DNA from: Marinomonas ostreistagni
GTDB taxonomy: Bacteria > Pseudomonadota > Gammaproteobacteria > Pseudomonadales > Marinomonadaceae
NCBI RefSeq assembly: GCF_016461785.1
Contig: NZ_JAEMUH010000017.1
Location: forward strand, 1 to 64,000
DNA length: 64,000 nt
Reading direction: 5' to 3'
Part shown: positions 48,596-56,419 of the stretch, piece by piece
Layout of the letters: the number at the start of each line of letters is the position of its first letter
Numbering within the stretch: position 1 is the stretch's first letter
Position numbers and translations under genes: made by a program
Notes under the pieces: model-generated
The model's database searches: none
The model's input: only the letters and a program-made list of their open reading frames with translations
What the model was told of the DNA's origin: nothing

Positions 48596-48699
48596 GCATG
48601 CTCCTTGCGCTAATAATTTTTCTTTGTAGAAAAGATGATGACCTCACTCTATTACATTCGTTAGTCAGAAACCAATTACTACATTTGTTGTTCTCTTTA

Positions 48700-49017
48700 T
48701 CAGTGGGCAAGTTTTAATACGACCACACCAGAAATAATCATCAGAATACCGAAATAACGCATTACAGAACTTGAATCACCAAAAAACAACACCCCAACTA
48801 AGAAAGTGCCCGCTGCACCAATCCCAGTCCATACAGCATAGGCCGTACCAATTGGAATTTGCTTTTGCGCTAGCCAAAGAAATAAACCACTGACCGCCAT
48901 AAAGGCAATCGCCATCAGGATACCGGGCCACTTCACTGAAGAAGTTTGTGCGATTTTCATGCCTAACGGCCAACCTATTTCTGTCAGCCCAGCCAGTAAC
49001 AAAAATAACCAGCTCAT
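48700..49017 (-). CDS. SMR-family exporter, Gdx/SugE type
   Basis: The 105-residue protein has four membrane helices and the functional Glu at position 13 (LLLAGLTEIGWPLG). The third helix reads GTAYAVWTGIGAAGTF, characteristic of the SugE branch now known as guanidinium/H+ antiporters (Gdx), rather than the EmrE drug branch. I use ATG 49017, preceded by GGAGG, not the longer frame from 49176. No guanidine riboswitch was recognised upstream. It is divergent from a LysR gene that may control it. Confidence 0.85.
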   Translation of the reverse strand: MSWLFLLLAGLTEIGWPLGMKIAQTSSVKWPGILMAIAFMAVSGLFLWLAQKQIPIGTAYAVWTGIGAAGTFLVGVLFFGDSSSVMRYFGILMIISGVVVLKLAH

Positions 49018-49063
49018 ATCTACCTCCAAATTCAGAAGAACTGATAACGTTTGACCGACATAA

Positions 49064-49087
49064 TATCTATAAATATGATGTTCGATA
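49064..49087. promoter_or_regulatory. Candidate LysR-type operator between the SMR exporter and its divergent LysR gene
   Basis: An interrupted inverted repeat TATC-N16-GATA lies in the 95-base divergent gap. LysR proteins often bind dyads with a T-N11-A core. The match is weak, so this is only a candidate. Confidence 0.3.
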
Positions 49088-49112
49088 GTTAATAACCATC
49101 TAAATAATTCAT

Positions 49113-50003
49113 ATGCAAAATCTAGAACACATTCGAATGTTGGTTTTATCTGCGGATTTAGGCTCTTTTTCGGCATGCGCTAGAAAACTGGGTAAAGTGC
49201 AATCTGCTGTCAGTCACGGTATCAATGCGTTGGAAATTGATCTTAATGTCACGTTGTTCGATCGTAGCACTCGTAAACCAACGTTAACGCCAGCAGGAGA
49301 GCGTCTTTATCGGAGCGCCAAAGCATTACTGGCGCAATCGGATGAGTTCGAACAAATTGCCCATGCCGTTAACCGACAAGAAGAAGGTTTAATACGCTTA
49401 GCAATTGATGATGCTTTGGTAACACCAGAAGTACTCGAACTTCTTGAGCAATTCTCTAGACAATATCCACATACTCAGCTTGAGTTATTCGCTCTACCAA
49501 CACCTGATATCATTCAACATATACAAACAAGAGAAGCAGATTTGGGACTCATGTTTTCTGAAATCAAAACATTTAAAGAAGTCGATTTTGGTTACATTGG
49601 TCAAATCAAAATGTTACCTGTTTGCCATGTAGAATCGCCCTTAGCAGCTCAGAAACAAGTAACAGAAACGGCTCTTTACCCCTACCGCCAAGTTGCTATT
49701 CGCGGTGGAAAAAAAATTGAGCCGTCAATGTTGGTTAGTATGACGCCAAATGTTTGGTGGTGTTCAAGCACTCAAATAGCCTTAGACTTAATTTTAAGTA
49801 AAATTGGATGGGGTTACTTGCCCTACCATCTTGTTAAAGAGGCGCTCAAAGACAAGCGTTTGGTAAAAGTGGACGTTGAGTTTGATCAGAAAATATGGGA
49901 AGCGCCAATCGATCTTGTCTGGCAGCGAGGCAGCTCAAAAGGCCCTGCTTTAACGTGGTTGCTACAACAATTCAAAGCTGCCTTTGCTAAAGCGAACGAT
50001 TAG
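49113..50003 (+). CDS. LysR-family transcription regulator
   Basis: The 296-residue protein has a LysR winged helix (LEHIRMLVLSADLGSFSACA then KVQSAVSHGINALE) and a C-terminal effector domain. No clear Shine-Dalgarno precedes ATG 49113. It is divergent from the Gdx/SugE-like gene and lies upstream of the gluconate operon, which has its own GntR. The exporter is the more likely target. Confidence 0.9.
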   Translation: MQNLEHIRMLVLSADLGSFSACARKLGKVQSAVSHGINALEIDLNVTLFDRSTRKPTLTPAGERLYRSAKALLAQSDEFEQIAHAVNRQEEGLIRLAIDDALVTPEVLELLEQFSRQYPHTQLELFALPTPDIIQHIQTREADLGLMFSEIKTFKEVDFGYIGQIKMLPVCHVESPLAAQKQVTETALYPYRQVAIRGGKKIEPSMLVSMTPNVWWCSSTQIALDLILSKIGWGYLPYHLVKEALKDKRLVKVDVEFDQKIWEAPIDLVWQRGSSKGPALTWLLQQFKAAFAKAND

Positions 50004-50111
50004 AAATACATTTTAGAATAGTCAACCTTTCTATCTCATTAATAGATAAACAGTTTTTATCAATACCGTACTAAACGTGCCCTCTACATCGATAGAAATA
50101 AAGCAAAACGG

Positions 50112-50141
50112 TTGACTTAACCAAAATGTTATCGGTAACAT
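50112..50141 (+). promoter_or_regulatory. Candidate promoter of the TRAP-gntK-gntR operon
   Basis: TTGACT (50112-50117) and TAACAT (50136-50141) are 18 bases apart. The -10 lies inside the first GntR-like palindrome, so a bound repressor would block polymerase. Confidence 0.5.
50126..50141. promoter_or_regulatory. GntR-type operator 1
   Basis: The 16-base palindrome ATGTTATCGGTAACAT resembles the ATGTTACCGGTAACAT-like operators of E. coli GntR. The gntR gene is in the same operon and its recognition helix is nearly identical to that of E. coli. Confidence 0.8.
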
Positions 50142-50149
50142 TACGATCA

Positions 50150-50161
50150 GTTACCGGTAAC
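50150..50161. promoter_or_regulatory. GntR-type operator 2
   Basis: The perfect 12-base palindrome GTTACCGGTAAC has its centre 22 bases, about two helical turns, from operator 1. Two dimers could therefore bind on the same face of the DNA. Confidence 0.8.
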
Positions 50162-50222
50162 ATGCTTCATGTAACTGGTTTCTTTATCATTCCTTCAAAA
50201 CAATAAATAGCGGGAAGACTTC

Positions 50223-51239
50223 ATGAGCACATTTGCCAAGACGTTACTCACGGCCACACTTACTGGCGCTTTATCTGTTTCAGCATTCGCTGCTGACTAC
50301 ACTTTTAAATTCCAATCATCTGACCCATCAGGTGACAAAAACTTCCAAATCCAAAAAGAATGGACTGAGCGTGTAGAGCTTATGTCTGGCGGTCGAATCA
50401 AGATCAACTTGCTTCCGGTTGGCAGTGTTTTTAAACACACCGAGACCCTTGATGGCATCAAAATGGGCATTCTTGATGGTCAGATTACCGCTACAGAATT
50501 CTTCTCTGGTAAAGACGCTGCTTTCGGTCTGATTGGTAACACCGTTGGTGCTTGGTCTGATACTAGCCAATTATTGCAATACATTAACTACGGCGGTGGT
50601 TACGAGCTAATGAATGAACTTTACGCTCCTTACGGCGTGAAATTCATTGGTGGTTCTACAACGGGTGTTGAATCATTCGTATCGCGTGTACCACTTGATG
50701 GCGTTGAAGACTTAAAAGGTCTAAAACTTCGTGCACCTGAAGGTTTAGTACAGCGTGTATTTGCTGCGGCTGGTGCAGCACCAGTAAACCTACCTGGTTC
50801 TGAAGTATTTACTGGTCTAAGCAAAGGCGTTATCGACGCTGCTGATTACACCGTATTCTCTACGAACCAGAAAGCGGGCATGAACGACATTGCGACACAC
50901 CCAGTTCAACCTGGCTTCCACTCGCTACCATTGATCGACGTTTCAATGAGCATGAAAAAGTGGAACAAGCTTCCAGAAGATCTTCAAGCAATCATGACGA
51001 CTTCGGTTCGTGATTTCGCTAACGACATCACAACTCAGCTACGCATTGCTGACCAAAAAGCAGTCAAAGCGGCTCAAGAAGATCCAAACATTACTATCCA
51101 CGACTGGTCTGCAGAAGAGCGTAAGAAGTTCCGTGCGATCGCTCGTACACAGTGGGAAGAGTTTGCTAAGCAATCTCCAAATGCACAGAAAGTGTATGAC
51201 TCCATTACTTCTTACTTAGAAGAAAACGGCCTTCTTTAA
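50223..51239 (+). CDS. dctP: TRAP transporter periplasmic substrate-binding protein (DctP family)
   Basis: The 338-residue protein has a signal peptide ending SVSAFA before ADYTFKF, and the DctP fold. The substrate-carboxylate Arg is in LKGLKLRAPEG near residue 169. It captures an organic acid, here probably gluconate or a related sugar acid given gntK and gntR downstream. GGAAG precedes the start. A strong hairpin between it and dctQ probably gives extra binding-protein mRNA. Confidence 0.9.
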   Translation: MSTFAKTLLTATLTGALSVSAFAADYTFKFQSSDPSGDKNFQIQKEWTERVELMSGGRIKINLLPVGSVFKHTETLDGIKMGILDGQITATEFFSGKDAAFGLIGNTVGAWSDTSQLLQYINYGGGYELMNELYAPYGVKFIGGSTTGVESFVSRVPLDGVEDLKGLKLRAPEGLVQRVFAAAGAAPVNLPGSEVFTGLSKGVIDAADYTVFSTNQKAGMNDIATHPVQPGFHSLPLIDVSMSMKKWNKLPEDLQAIMTTSVRDFANDITTQLRIADQKAVKAAQEDPNITIHDWSAEERKKFRAIARTQWEEFAKQSPNAQKVYDSITSYLEENGLL

Positions 51240-51268
51240 TCACTACGAAGACCATCGCCAAACCAAAG

Positions 51269-51315
51269 CAGGAGCCTGCGAACTTGTAAATGACAAGTAA
51301 GCAGGCTCCTGTTTT
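51269..51315 (+). repeat. Large hairpin between dctP and dctQ
   Basis: Outer arms CAGGAGCCTGC and GCAGGCTCCTG (11 base pairs) enclose a second stem ACTTGT/ACAAGT, and TTTT follows. This is a leaky terminator or 3'-end stabiliser that would let the binding protein be made in excess over the membrane subunits. Confidence 0.8.
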
Positions 51316-51331
51316 AAACTGGATCCTACCC

Positions 51332-51883
51332 ATGAGCAAAGAAACCTCCATTACAGATACTGAAGATACCTCAGAACAACCACGCAATCTTTTAGATAAA
51401 GCCATTGTTCGTATCGGCAATGCGTTAAGTCTGTTGTTTCTGTTTACGGTTGCCATTTCGTTTTATGAAGTGGTGATGCGTTATGTATTCAATGCCCCAA
51501 CTATATGGGTACATGAATCTGCTTCCTTTCTAGGAGCATGCCTTTTTGTCTTCGGCGGCATTTATGCCTTAGCAACCAACAAACACGTGCGCGTTGTATT
51601 GATTTACGACGCGGTATCAGAGCGTACACGCCAATATCTAAATGTGTTTCATCACATTATGGGGCTGATTTTTGCTGGATTGCTTGCCTATGCCGCTTAT
51701 CAGATGACCGAAAGCGCGGTGCTGTCTCCATTTGGCGACATTCATTTTGAGACGTCAGGCTCAGCGTGGAATCCTCCGTTTCCAGCGTACGTGAAAATTA
51801 CCATTTTCATCACTATGTGCGTGATGTTCATTCAGTTCGCTCTTCACTTAATTCAAGAAGTACTGAACCTAAGGAAGTCATAA
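51332..51883 (+). CDS. dctQ: TRAP transporter small membrane subunit (DctQ family)
   Basis: The 183-residue protein has four predicted helices and the DctQ pattern FYEVVMRYVFNAPTIWVHE. It pairs with DctM to form the sodium-driven transporter. I start it at ATG 51332, after the hairpin, because the in-frame ATG 51290 lies within the hairpin loop. It ends 1 base before the dctM start. Confidence 0.88.
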   Translation: MSKETSITDTEDTSEQPRNLLDKAIVRIGNALSLLFLFTVAISFYEVVMRYVFNAPTIWVHESASFLGACLFVFGGIYALATNKHVRVVLIYDAVSERTRQYLNVFHHIMGLIFAGLLAYAAYQMTESAVLSPFGDIHFETSGSAWNPPFPAYVKITIFITMCVMFIQFALHLIQEVLNLRKS

Positions 51884-51884
51884 G

Positions 51885-53201
51885 ATGTTTGATTTATCTA
51901 GCTTGGGCATTGGCTACGGCAGCCTTTTAATGTTGGTGTCCATGATCCTGCTGCTACTAACAGGTATGCAGTTGGCTATGGTGACAGGTCTTGTGGCACT
52001 GGTATTTGCAATCGGTTGGTTTGGAATTGATGCCCTACCCTTGGTGACTAGCCGTTTGTACAGTTTTGTCGGTGGCTACGTATTCTTAGCCGTCCCAATG
52101 TTTGTACTGATGGCTGCTTTACTTGATCGCTCGGGTATTGCACGAGACTTATTCGACGCCATGAAAGTACTGGGTCGTAAAGTTCGCGGTGGGGTTGCGG
52201 TTCAAACTCTTGTGGTAGCCGTGATTTTGGCCTCCATGTCTGGGGTAATTGGTGGTGAGACGGTACTGCTAGGTATCCTTGCATTACCACAGATGCTGCG
52301 TCTTGGATACAACCGCAAGCTTGCTATCGGCACCACCTGCGCGGGTGGCGCACTGGGCACTATGCTTCCACCAAGCATCGTATTAATTATCTACGGCTTA
52401 ACTGCAAGTGTATCAATTGGCGACCTGTTCAAGTCGGCGTTCCTGCCTGCATTGATTCTAGCTGCGGCATACATGATTTATGTGTTAGTCATTTGTCGCC
52501 TACACCCTGAATACGCGCCACTGCCAACAGAAGAAGAATTAGCGCAAGACAGCGACATCAACTATTTCAAAGCACTGTTTTTCCCTGTGCTATCTGTTGC
52601 GGTCGTGCTTGGCAGTATCTATACCGGTATCGCTTCGGTAACAGAAGCTTCTGCGTTAGGTGTGGTGGGTATCTTTATAAGTGCTTGGATACGCGGTGAA
52701 CTAAGTTTCGAGATGCTTAAGGACAGTGCGAAAGCCACCATGAGCACATGTGGCATGATCATTTGGATCGGTATTGGTGCGACGGCCTTAGTAGGTGTTT
52801 ATAACCTAATGGGCGGCATCGATTTCGTCGAAGAAACGATCCTTGCTCTGTCCGGTGGCAGTGTCATGGGTACGATCCTGATCATGATGGCGATCCTTTT
52901 AGTTTTGGGTATGTTCCTAGACTGGGTGGGCGTTGCATTGCTTACCATGCCGATCTTTGTACCCATCATCACTAACCTTGGTTTAGACCCTGTTTGGTTT
53001 GGTGTTGTGTTCTGTCTAAACATGCAGGTGTCTTTCTTGTCACCTCCATTTGGCCCAGCCGCTTTCTATTTAAAATCTGTGGCACCAAAAGACATCAGCT
53101 TAGGTGAAATTTTCAGCTCTTTATTACCATTTATCGCCCTTCAGGTAAGCGTACTAGCATTAGTCATCATCTTCCCTGAGTTGGCAATTTGGTGGAAGTA
53201 A
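51885..53201 (+). CDS. dctM: TRAP transporter large membrane subunit (DctM family)
   Basis: The 438-residue protein has about twelve helices and the DctM motifs GGAVSG-like MSGVIGGETVLLG, GTMLPPSIVLIIYG and VTEASALGVVG. It forms the substrate and sodium channel of the TRAP system. It is preceded by AGGAAG. The downstream gntK begins 72 bases later behind a perfect hairpin. Confidence 0.92.
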   Translation: MFDLSSLGIGYGSLLMLVSMILLLLTGMQLAMVTGLVALVFAIGWFGIDALPLVTSRLYSFVGGYVFLAVPMFVLMAALLDRSGIARDLFDAMKVLGRKVRGGVAVQTLVVAVILASMSGVIGGETVLLGILALPQMLRLGYNRKLAIGTTCAGGALGTMLPPSIVLIIYGLTASVSIGDLFKSAFLPALILAAAYMIYVLVICRLHPEYAPLPTEEELAQDSDINYFKALFFPVLSVAVVLGSIYTGIASVTEASALGVVGIFISAWIRGELSFEMLKDSAKATMSTCGMIIWIGIGATALVGVYNLMGGIDFVEETILALSGGSVMGTILIMMAILLVLGMFLDWVGVALLTMPIFVPIITNLGLDPVWFGVVFCLNMQVSFLSPPFGPAAFYLKSVAPKDISLGEIFSSLLPFIALQVSVLALVIIFPELAIWWK

Positions 53202-53236
53202 GCGGCCAACCAACCTGTAAAGACACAAGTTATTTC

Positions 53237-53260
53237 GCAAAGTGCCAGTTGGCACTTTGC
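53237..53260 (+). repeat. Perfect hairpin upstream of gntK ribosome site
   Basis: The stem GCAAAGTGCCA/TGGCACTTTGC has 11 base pairs and a two-base loop, ending just before the GAGGGGAA ribosome site of gntK. No T run follows, so it looks like an mRNA processing or translation-control element. Confidence 0.7.
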
Positions 53261-53273
53261 TAGAGGGGAAAAA

Positions 53274-53768
53274 ATGATTAATAAAATCATTGTGATGGGA
53301 GTTTCTGGCTGCGGAAAGTCTTCAATGGGACAAAAGATTGCAGCGTACTTAGGATTTCCATTTTTTGATGGTGATGATTACCACAGCGAAGCCAATGTCG
53401 AGAAAATGCGCCAAGGTATTCCACTTACTGATGAGGATCGATTTGGATGGCTAAAAACACTTAATAGTATTTTAAAAGATCAGCCAACAGCAGTCGTTGC
53501 ATGCTCGGGATTAAAGCCTGAATATCGAGATATATTGCGTCACGGTGTTAATGACCTAAGGATTATTTATCTTCAGGGTGACTTCGACACTATTTGGCAA
53601 CGTCATCAAAAACGTGACGGTCACTATTTTAATGGCAAAGAGATGCTTGAGAGTCAATTTGCGACCCTAGTTGAACCTAATGAAGAAGCAGATGTATTCG
53701 CAGTAGATATACGTATGTCAATCGAAGAAGTATTCCAGAGATGCATTACAGAAATTCAGATTCGTTAA
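53274..53768 (+). CDS. gntK: Gluconokinase
   Basis: The 164-residue kinase phosphorylates gluconate to 6-phosphogluconate, feeding the Entner-Doudoroff and pentose phosphate routes. The P-loop is MGVSGCGKSSMGQ. The sugar-binding FFDGDDYHSEANVEKMRQG and RDGHYFNGKEMLESQF segments are typical of GntK/IdnK. It lies between the TRAP genes and gntR. Confidence 0.93.
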   Translation: MINKIIVMGVSGCGKSSMGQKIAAYLGFPFFDGDDYHSEANVEKMRQGIPLTDEDRFGWLKTLNSILKDQPTAVVACSGLKPEYRDILRHGVNDLRIIYLQGDFDTIWQRHQKRDGHYFNGKEMLESQFATLVEPNEEADVFAVDIRMSIEEVFQRCITEIQIR

Positions 53769-53838
53769 CCTAAACGAACTGCTTTTCGACATATAAAGAT
53801 AGCTAACTTCTTATTATTCATTTATTTTTTGGCTCATT

Positions 53839-53867
53839 ACACAATGCGCATAAGATGTGCATTGTGT
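53839..53867. repeat. Inverted repeat upstream of gntR
   Basis: Arms ACACAATGC and GCATTGTGT, extendable with one mismatch, flank an 11-base centre. It lies 37 bases before the gntR start codon and could be a gntK terminator without T run or an operator. It does not resemble the GntR palindromes. Confidence 0.45.
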
Positions 53868-53904
53868 TATTGTCTCAATTAACAAAGTAAACAAGATCCA
53901 AACA

Positions 53905-54906
53905 ATGAAAAAAAAGCGTGCTACTTTACAGGATGTGGCGGACCGAGTCGGAGTCACGAAAATGACCGTCAGCCGCTTTATTCGCAACCCAGAACAAGTA
54001 TCTGATGCATTACGTGATAAAATCGAAGCCACCCTAGATGAACTCGGTTATATACCTAATCGCGCACCCGACATTTTGTCCAAATCAAAAAGCCATGCTA
54101 TTGGTGTCTTGTTACCCTCTTTGACCAATCAAGTATTTGCAGAAGTCATACGTGGTATTGAAACGGTGCTCGAACCAGAGGGGTATCAAACCATGCTGGC
54201 ACATTTTGGCTACAGTCAAGAACTTGAAGAACAGCGCATCGCCACTCTACTTTCATACAATGTTGATGCGCTAATCATTTCAGAAAGCCAACACACACCC
54301 AAAGCACAGAAAATGCTGGACAATGCGGGGGTACCTGTCATTGAAATCATGGACTCTACCTCCAAAAGCCCGCTCCACACTATCGGTATAGATAACTGTG
54401 CAGCCGCTAGAGAAATGACCCAAACCATGATTGATCATGGACACCGAAATATCATTTATTTTGCTGCTCGAATGGATCAACGCACCCTACAAAAGATCGA
54501 TGGTTATAAACAAGCCATGAACCAACACGGTCTTAAATGTGTTGTAAAAGAAACTCGAAGTGCCTCTTCATTTACTCTAGGCGCACAGTTTTTAGACGAA
54601 GTTTTAGCAGAGCATCCAGATATTGACGGCATCTTTTGTACCAATGATGACTTAGCCATCGGCGCATTATATGCCTGTCAAAAGAAAGGACTTAAAGTAC
54701 CTGAGCAAATAGGCATTGCCGGTTTTCATGGGCATGACATTGCTCGTGCAATGGTCCCTTTATTAGCAACGGTGATTACCCCTCGCGAAGAAATGGGGCG
54801 ACTCGCTGCAACAGCTCTGTTAGATCATCTGCAAGGTAAAAGTTCATTACAAAAAGTGGTCGAGCTATCGTATCAAATAGAATGTGGTGAGAGCATTAAG
54901 CCATAA
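53905..54906 (+). CDS. gntR: LacI-family gluconate repressor GntR
   Basis: The 333-residue protein begins MKKKRATLQDVADRVGVTK and has the LacI-family helix-turn-helix with MTVSRFIRNPEQVS, then a periplasmic-binding-like sensor domain (VLLPSLTNQVFAEVIRGIE). The match to E. coli GntR is close across both domains. It should repress the operon at the two palindromes near 50.1 kb until gluconate binds. ATG 53905 is chosen over an upstream in-frame ATG at 53857. Confidence 0.92.
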   Translation: MKKKRATLQDVADRVGVTKMTVSRFIRNPEQVSDALRDKIEATLDELGYIPNRAPDILSKSKSHAIGVLLPSLTNQVFAEVIRGIETVLEPEGYQTMLAHFGYSQELEEQRIATLLSYNVDALIISESQHTPKAQKMLDNAGVPVIEIMDSTSKSPLHTIGIDNCAAAREMTQTMIDHGHRNIIYFAARMDQRTLQKIDGYKQAMNQHGLKCVVKETRSASSFTLGAQFLDEVLAEHPDIDGIFCTNDDLAIGALYACQKKGLKVPEQIGIAGFHGHDIARAMVPLLATVITPREEMGRLAATALLDHLQGKSSLQKVVELSYQIECGESIKP

Positions 54907-54910
54907 AAAA

Positions 54911-54949
54911 AGGAAGTATGCGGGGTTTTGAAGAGTCGCACATACTTCC
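54911..54949. terminator. Hairpin after gntR
   Basis: The stem GGAAGTATG/CATACTTCC with a 20-base loop follows the gntR stop, with an A run before it. The T run is on the minus strand, so it may also end transcription of the convergent AEC gene. Confidence 0.6.
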
Positions 54950-55261
54950 CTTAAAGGGTGATATTAATCATCATCACTAGCCTTTTTAAATGGTTCAAAA
55001 AGGCACCAAGTCAATAAGTAATCCCCCATTTATGATGACTTACCAACTCAGTGACAATGATAAAAATAGATCACCATTCCATAGAGGACTTCGCTTACAA
55101 GATAAGGCAGAACAAATTTGCAATGCGATGTCGAGAGACATAATAGTGCTTTTAAAAAAACCACATCTTGCTGATTGCGCCGACTATCACATCATTTACG
55201 ACATAATTAGGATGTGAAATGGAATGCATAACTATTTGATTAATCTATTGATAACAAAACC
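54950..55261. other. Non-coding stretch between gntR and the AEC transporter gene
   Basis: This roughly 310-base interval holds a second hairpin (GCCTTTTT/AAAAAGGC, 54980-55004). A 75-codon open frame (54990-55217) is also present, but I cannot support it: no ribosome site, no recognisable domain and unremarkable composition. Confidence 0.4.
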
Positions 55262-56197
55262 CTATGAAGGAAGTATTAACAACATAATACTAATAGAGAA
55301 AAATGATATTAGCGTTGTAAGCATCAATGTACTTGAGCAAAAGCTTCGCTGCCCGTAGGCTTCACCAATGATTGGGTAGATACTAAACATTGGCACAGCT
55401 GCAAATAATAATGCTGAGACTTGAAGCACGTGCGGCATATTCGGAAAAAACATTAGCAAACAGAACACCGTTGCGGGGAATATCAATAACTTTGATACAG
55501 CTACGATCGCCATTCTAGTTTTACTACCTTTAATTGATACACCAACAAGAGACCCCCCTATTACAACTAATGCACAGGGGGCAGCAGCGGATGCAAGTAA
55601 GCCAAGTGAACCTTCCACAGAAGTTGGCATAGTCATACCAGACAACGACATCAATACACCAAGAAATACAGAAAGGATAATTGGATTGGTTGCAACACGT
55701 TTTGCAACGGTTAATAACACTTGTTTTTCTTCGTTTGAATCTTTTTTGAAGTATGTTTCCGCCAATATCAAACCAAGTGGCAAGAATAAAATATTCTCTA
55801 CAACGAGTGACATGGCAAAAGCTTGGACGGGGGCATTATCCAAATACTGCAAAAGAATTGGATAGCCTATAAATGAACTATTTGGCATCATGGCCCCAAT
55901 TCCTGAAATAGTGCTATTCCCCCCAGATTCATTAAGTAGGCGTTTACTGATAAAAAAGCTCATCAGAAATGCTGTGAGGCCACCGAATGCGTAGACCAAT
56001 ATATAGGCAAAGTCCACAACCTCTCGCAAGTCCAGTGATGAGATTTTTGTCACCATCACTGATGGCAAGGCAAAGTACAATACAAAGCGACTTAAAGCAG
56101 GAAGCGATGCTTGAGGCAAAAATTTGAGTTTAGTGCCTAGAAAGCCTAAAAAAATAAGTAAAAAAATCGGTGCTGTAGTATTAAGAACAACGTCCAA
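55262..56197 (-). CDS. AEC-family (auxin efflux carrier-like) permease
   Basis: The 311-residue membrane protein has about ten helices in two repeats and the AEC opening NTTAPIFLLIFLGFLGTKL. Bacterial members move organic acids such as malate or malonate. It lies next to a D-2-hydroxyacid dehydrogenase, so a 2-hydroxyacid or 2-oxoacid substrate is possible. No close regulator is seen. Confidence 0.85.
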   Translation of the reverse strand: MDVVLNTTAPIFLLIFLGFLGTKLKFLPQASLPALSRFVLYFALPSVMVTKISSLDLREVVDFAYILVYAFGGLTAFLMSFFISKRLLNESGGNSTISGIGAMMPNSSFIGYPILLQYLDNAPVQAFAMSLVVENILFLPLGLILAETYFKKDSNEEKQVLLTVAKRVATNPIILSVFLGVLMSLSGMTMPTSVEGSLGLLASAAAPCALVVIGGSLVGVSIKGSKTRMAIVAVSKLLIFPATVFCLLMFFPNMPHVLQVSALLFAAVPMFSIYPIIGEAYGQRSFCSSTLMLTTLISFFSISIMLLILPS

Positions 56198-56419
56198 AGC
56201 CTATACCTGCCATCAAGAAATAATTAGCGATGCTAATTGAAAGGTAAAGCAAGAGATACATGCTTTAGGAATATTGAAGCACTATTACAAAAAAAGAATA
56301 GCTAGTCAGCGTTATCACTCATTCTTTTGGCTGTGAGCTTAGGTCCTTATGACTCGGCGATAAGGATAGACATTAATTTATAACGTAACGAACAAGCCAA
56401 GTCATTAAACTAAATTATG

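Noticed and set aside
49018..49112. Guanidine riboswitch before the SMR exporter
   Set aside because: No pair of hairpins with ACGR loops could be found on the minus strand.
54990..55217. 75-codon plus-strand frame between gntR and the AEC gene
   Set aside because: No ribosome site, and the start lies inside a hairpin. I cannot support it as a gene, though a small protein is not excluded.
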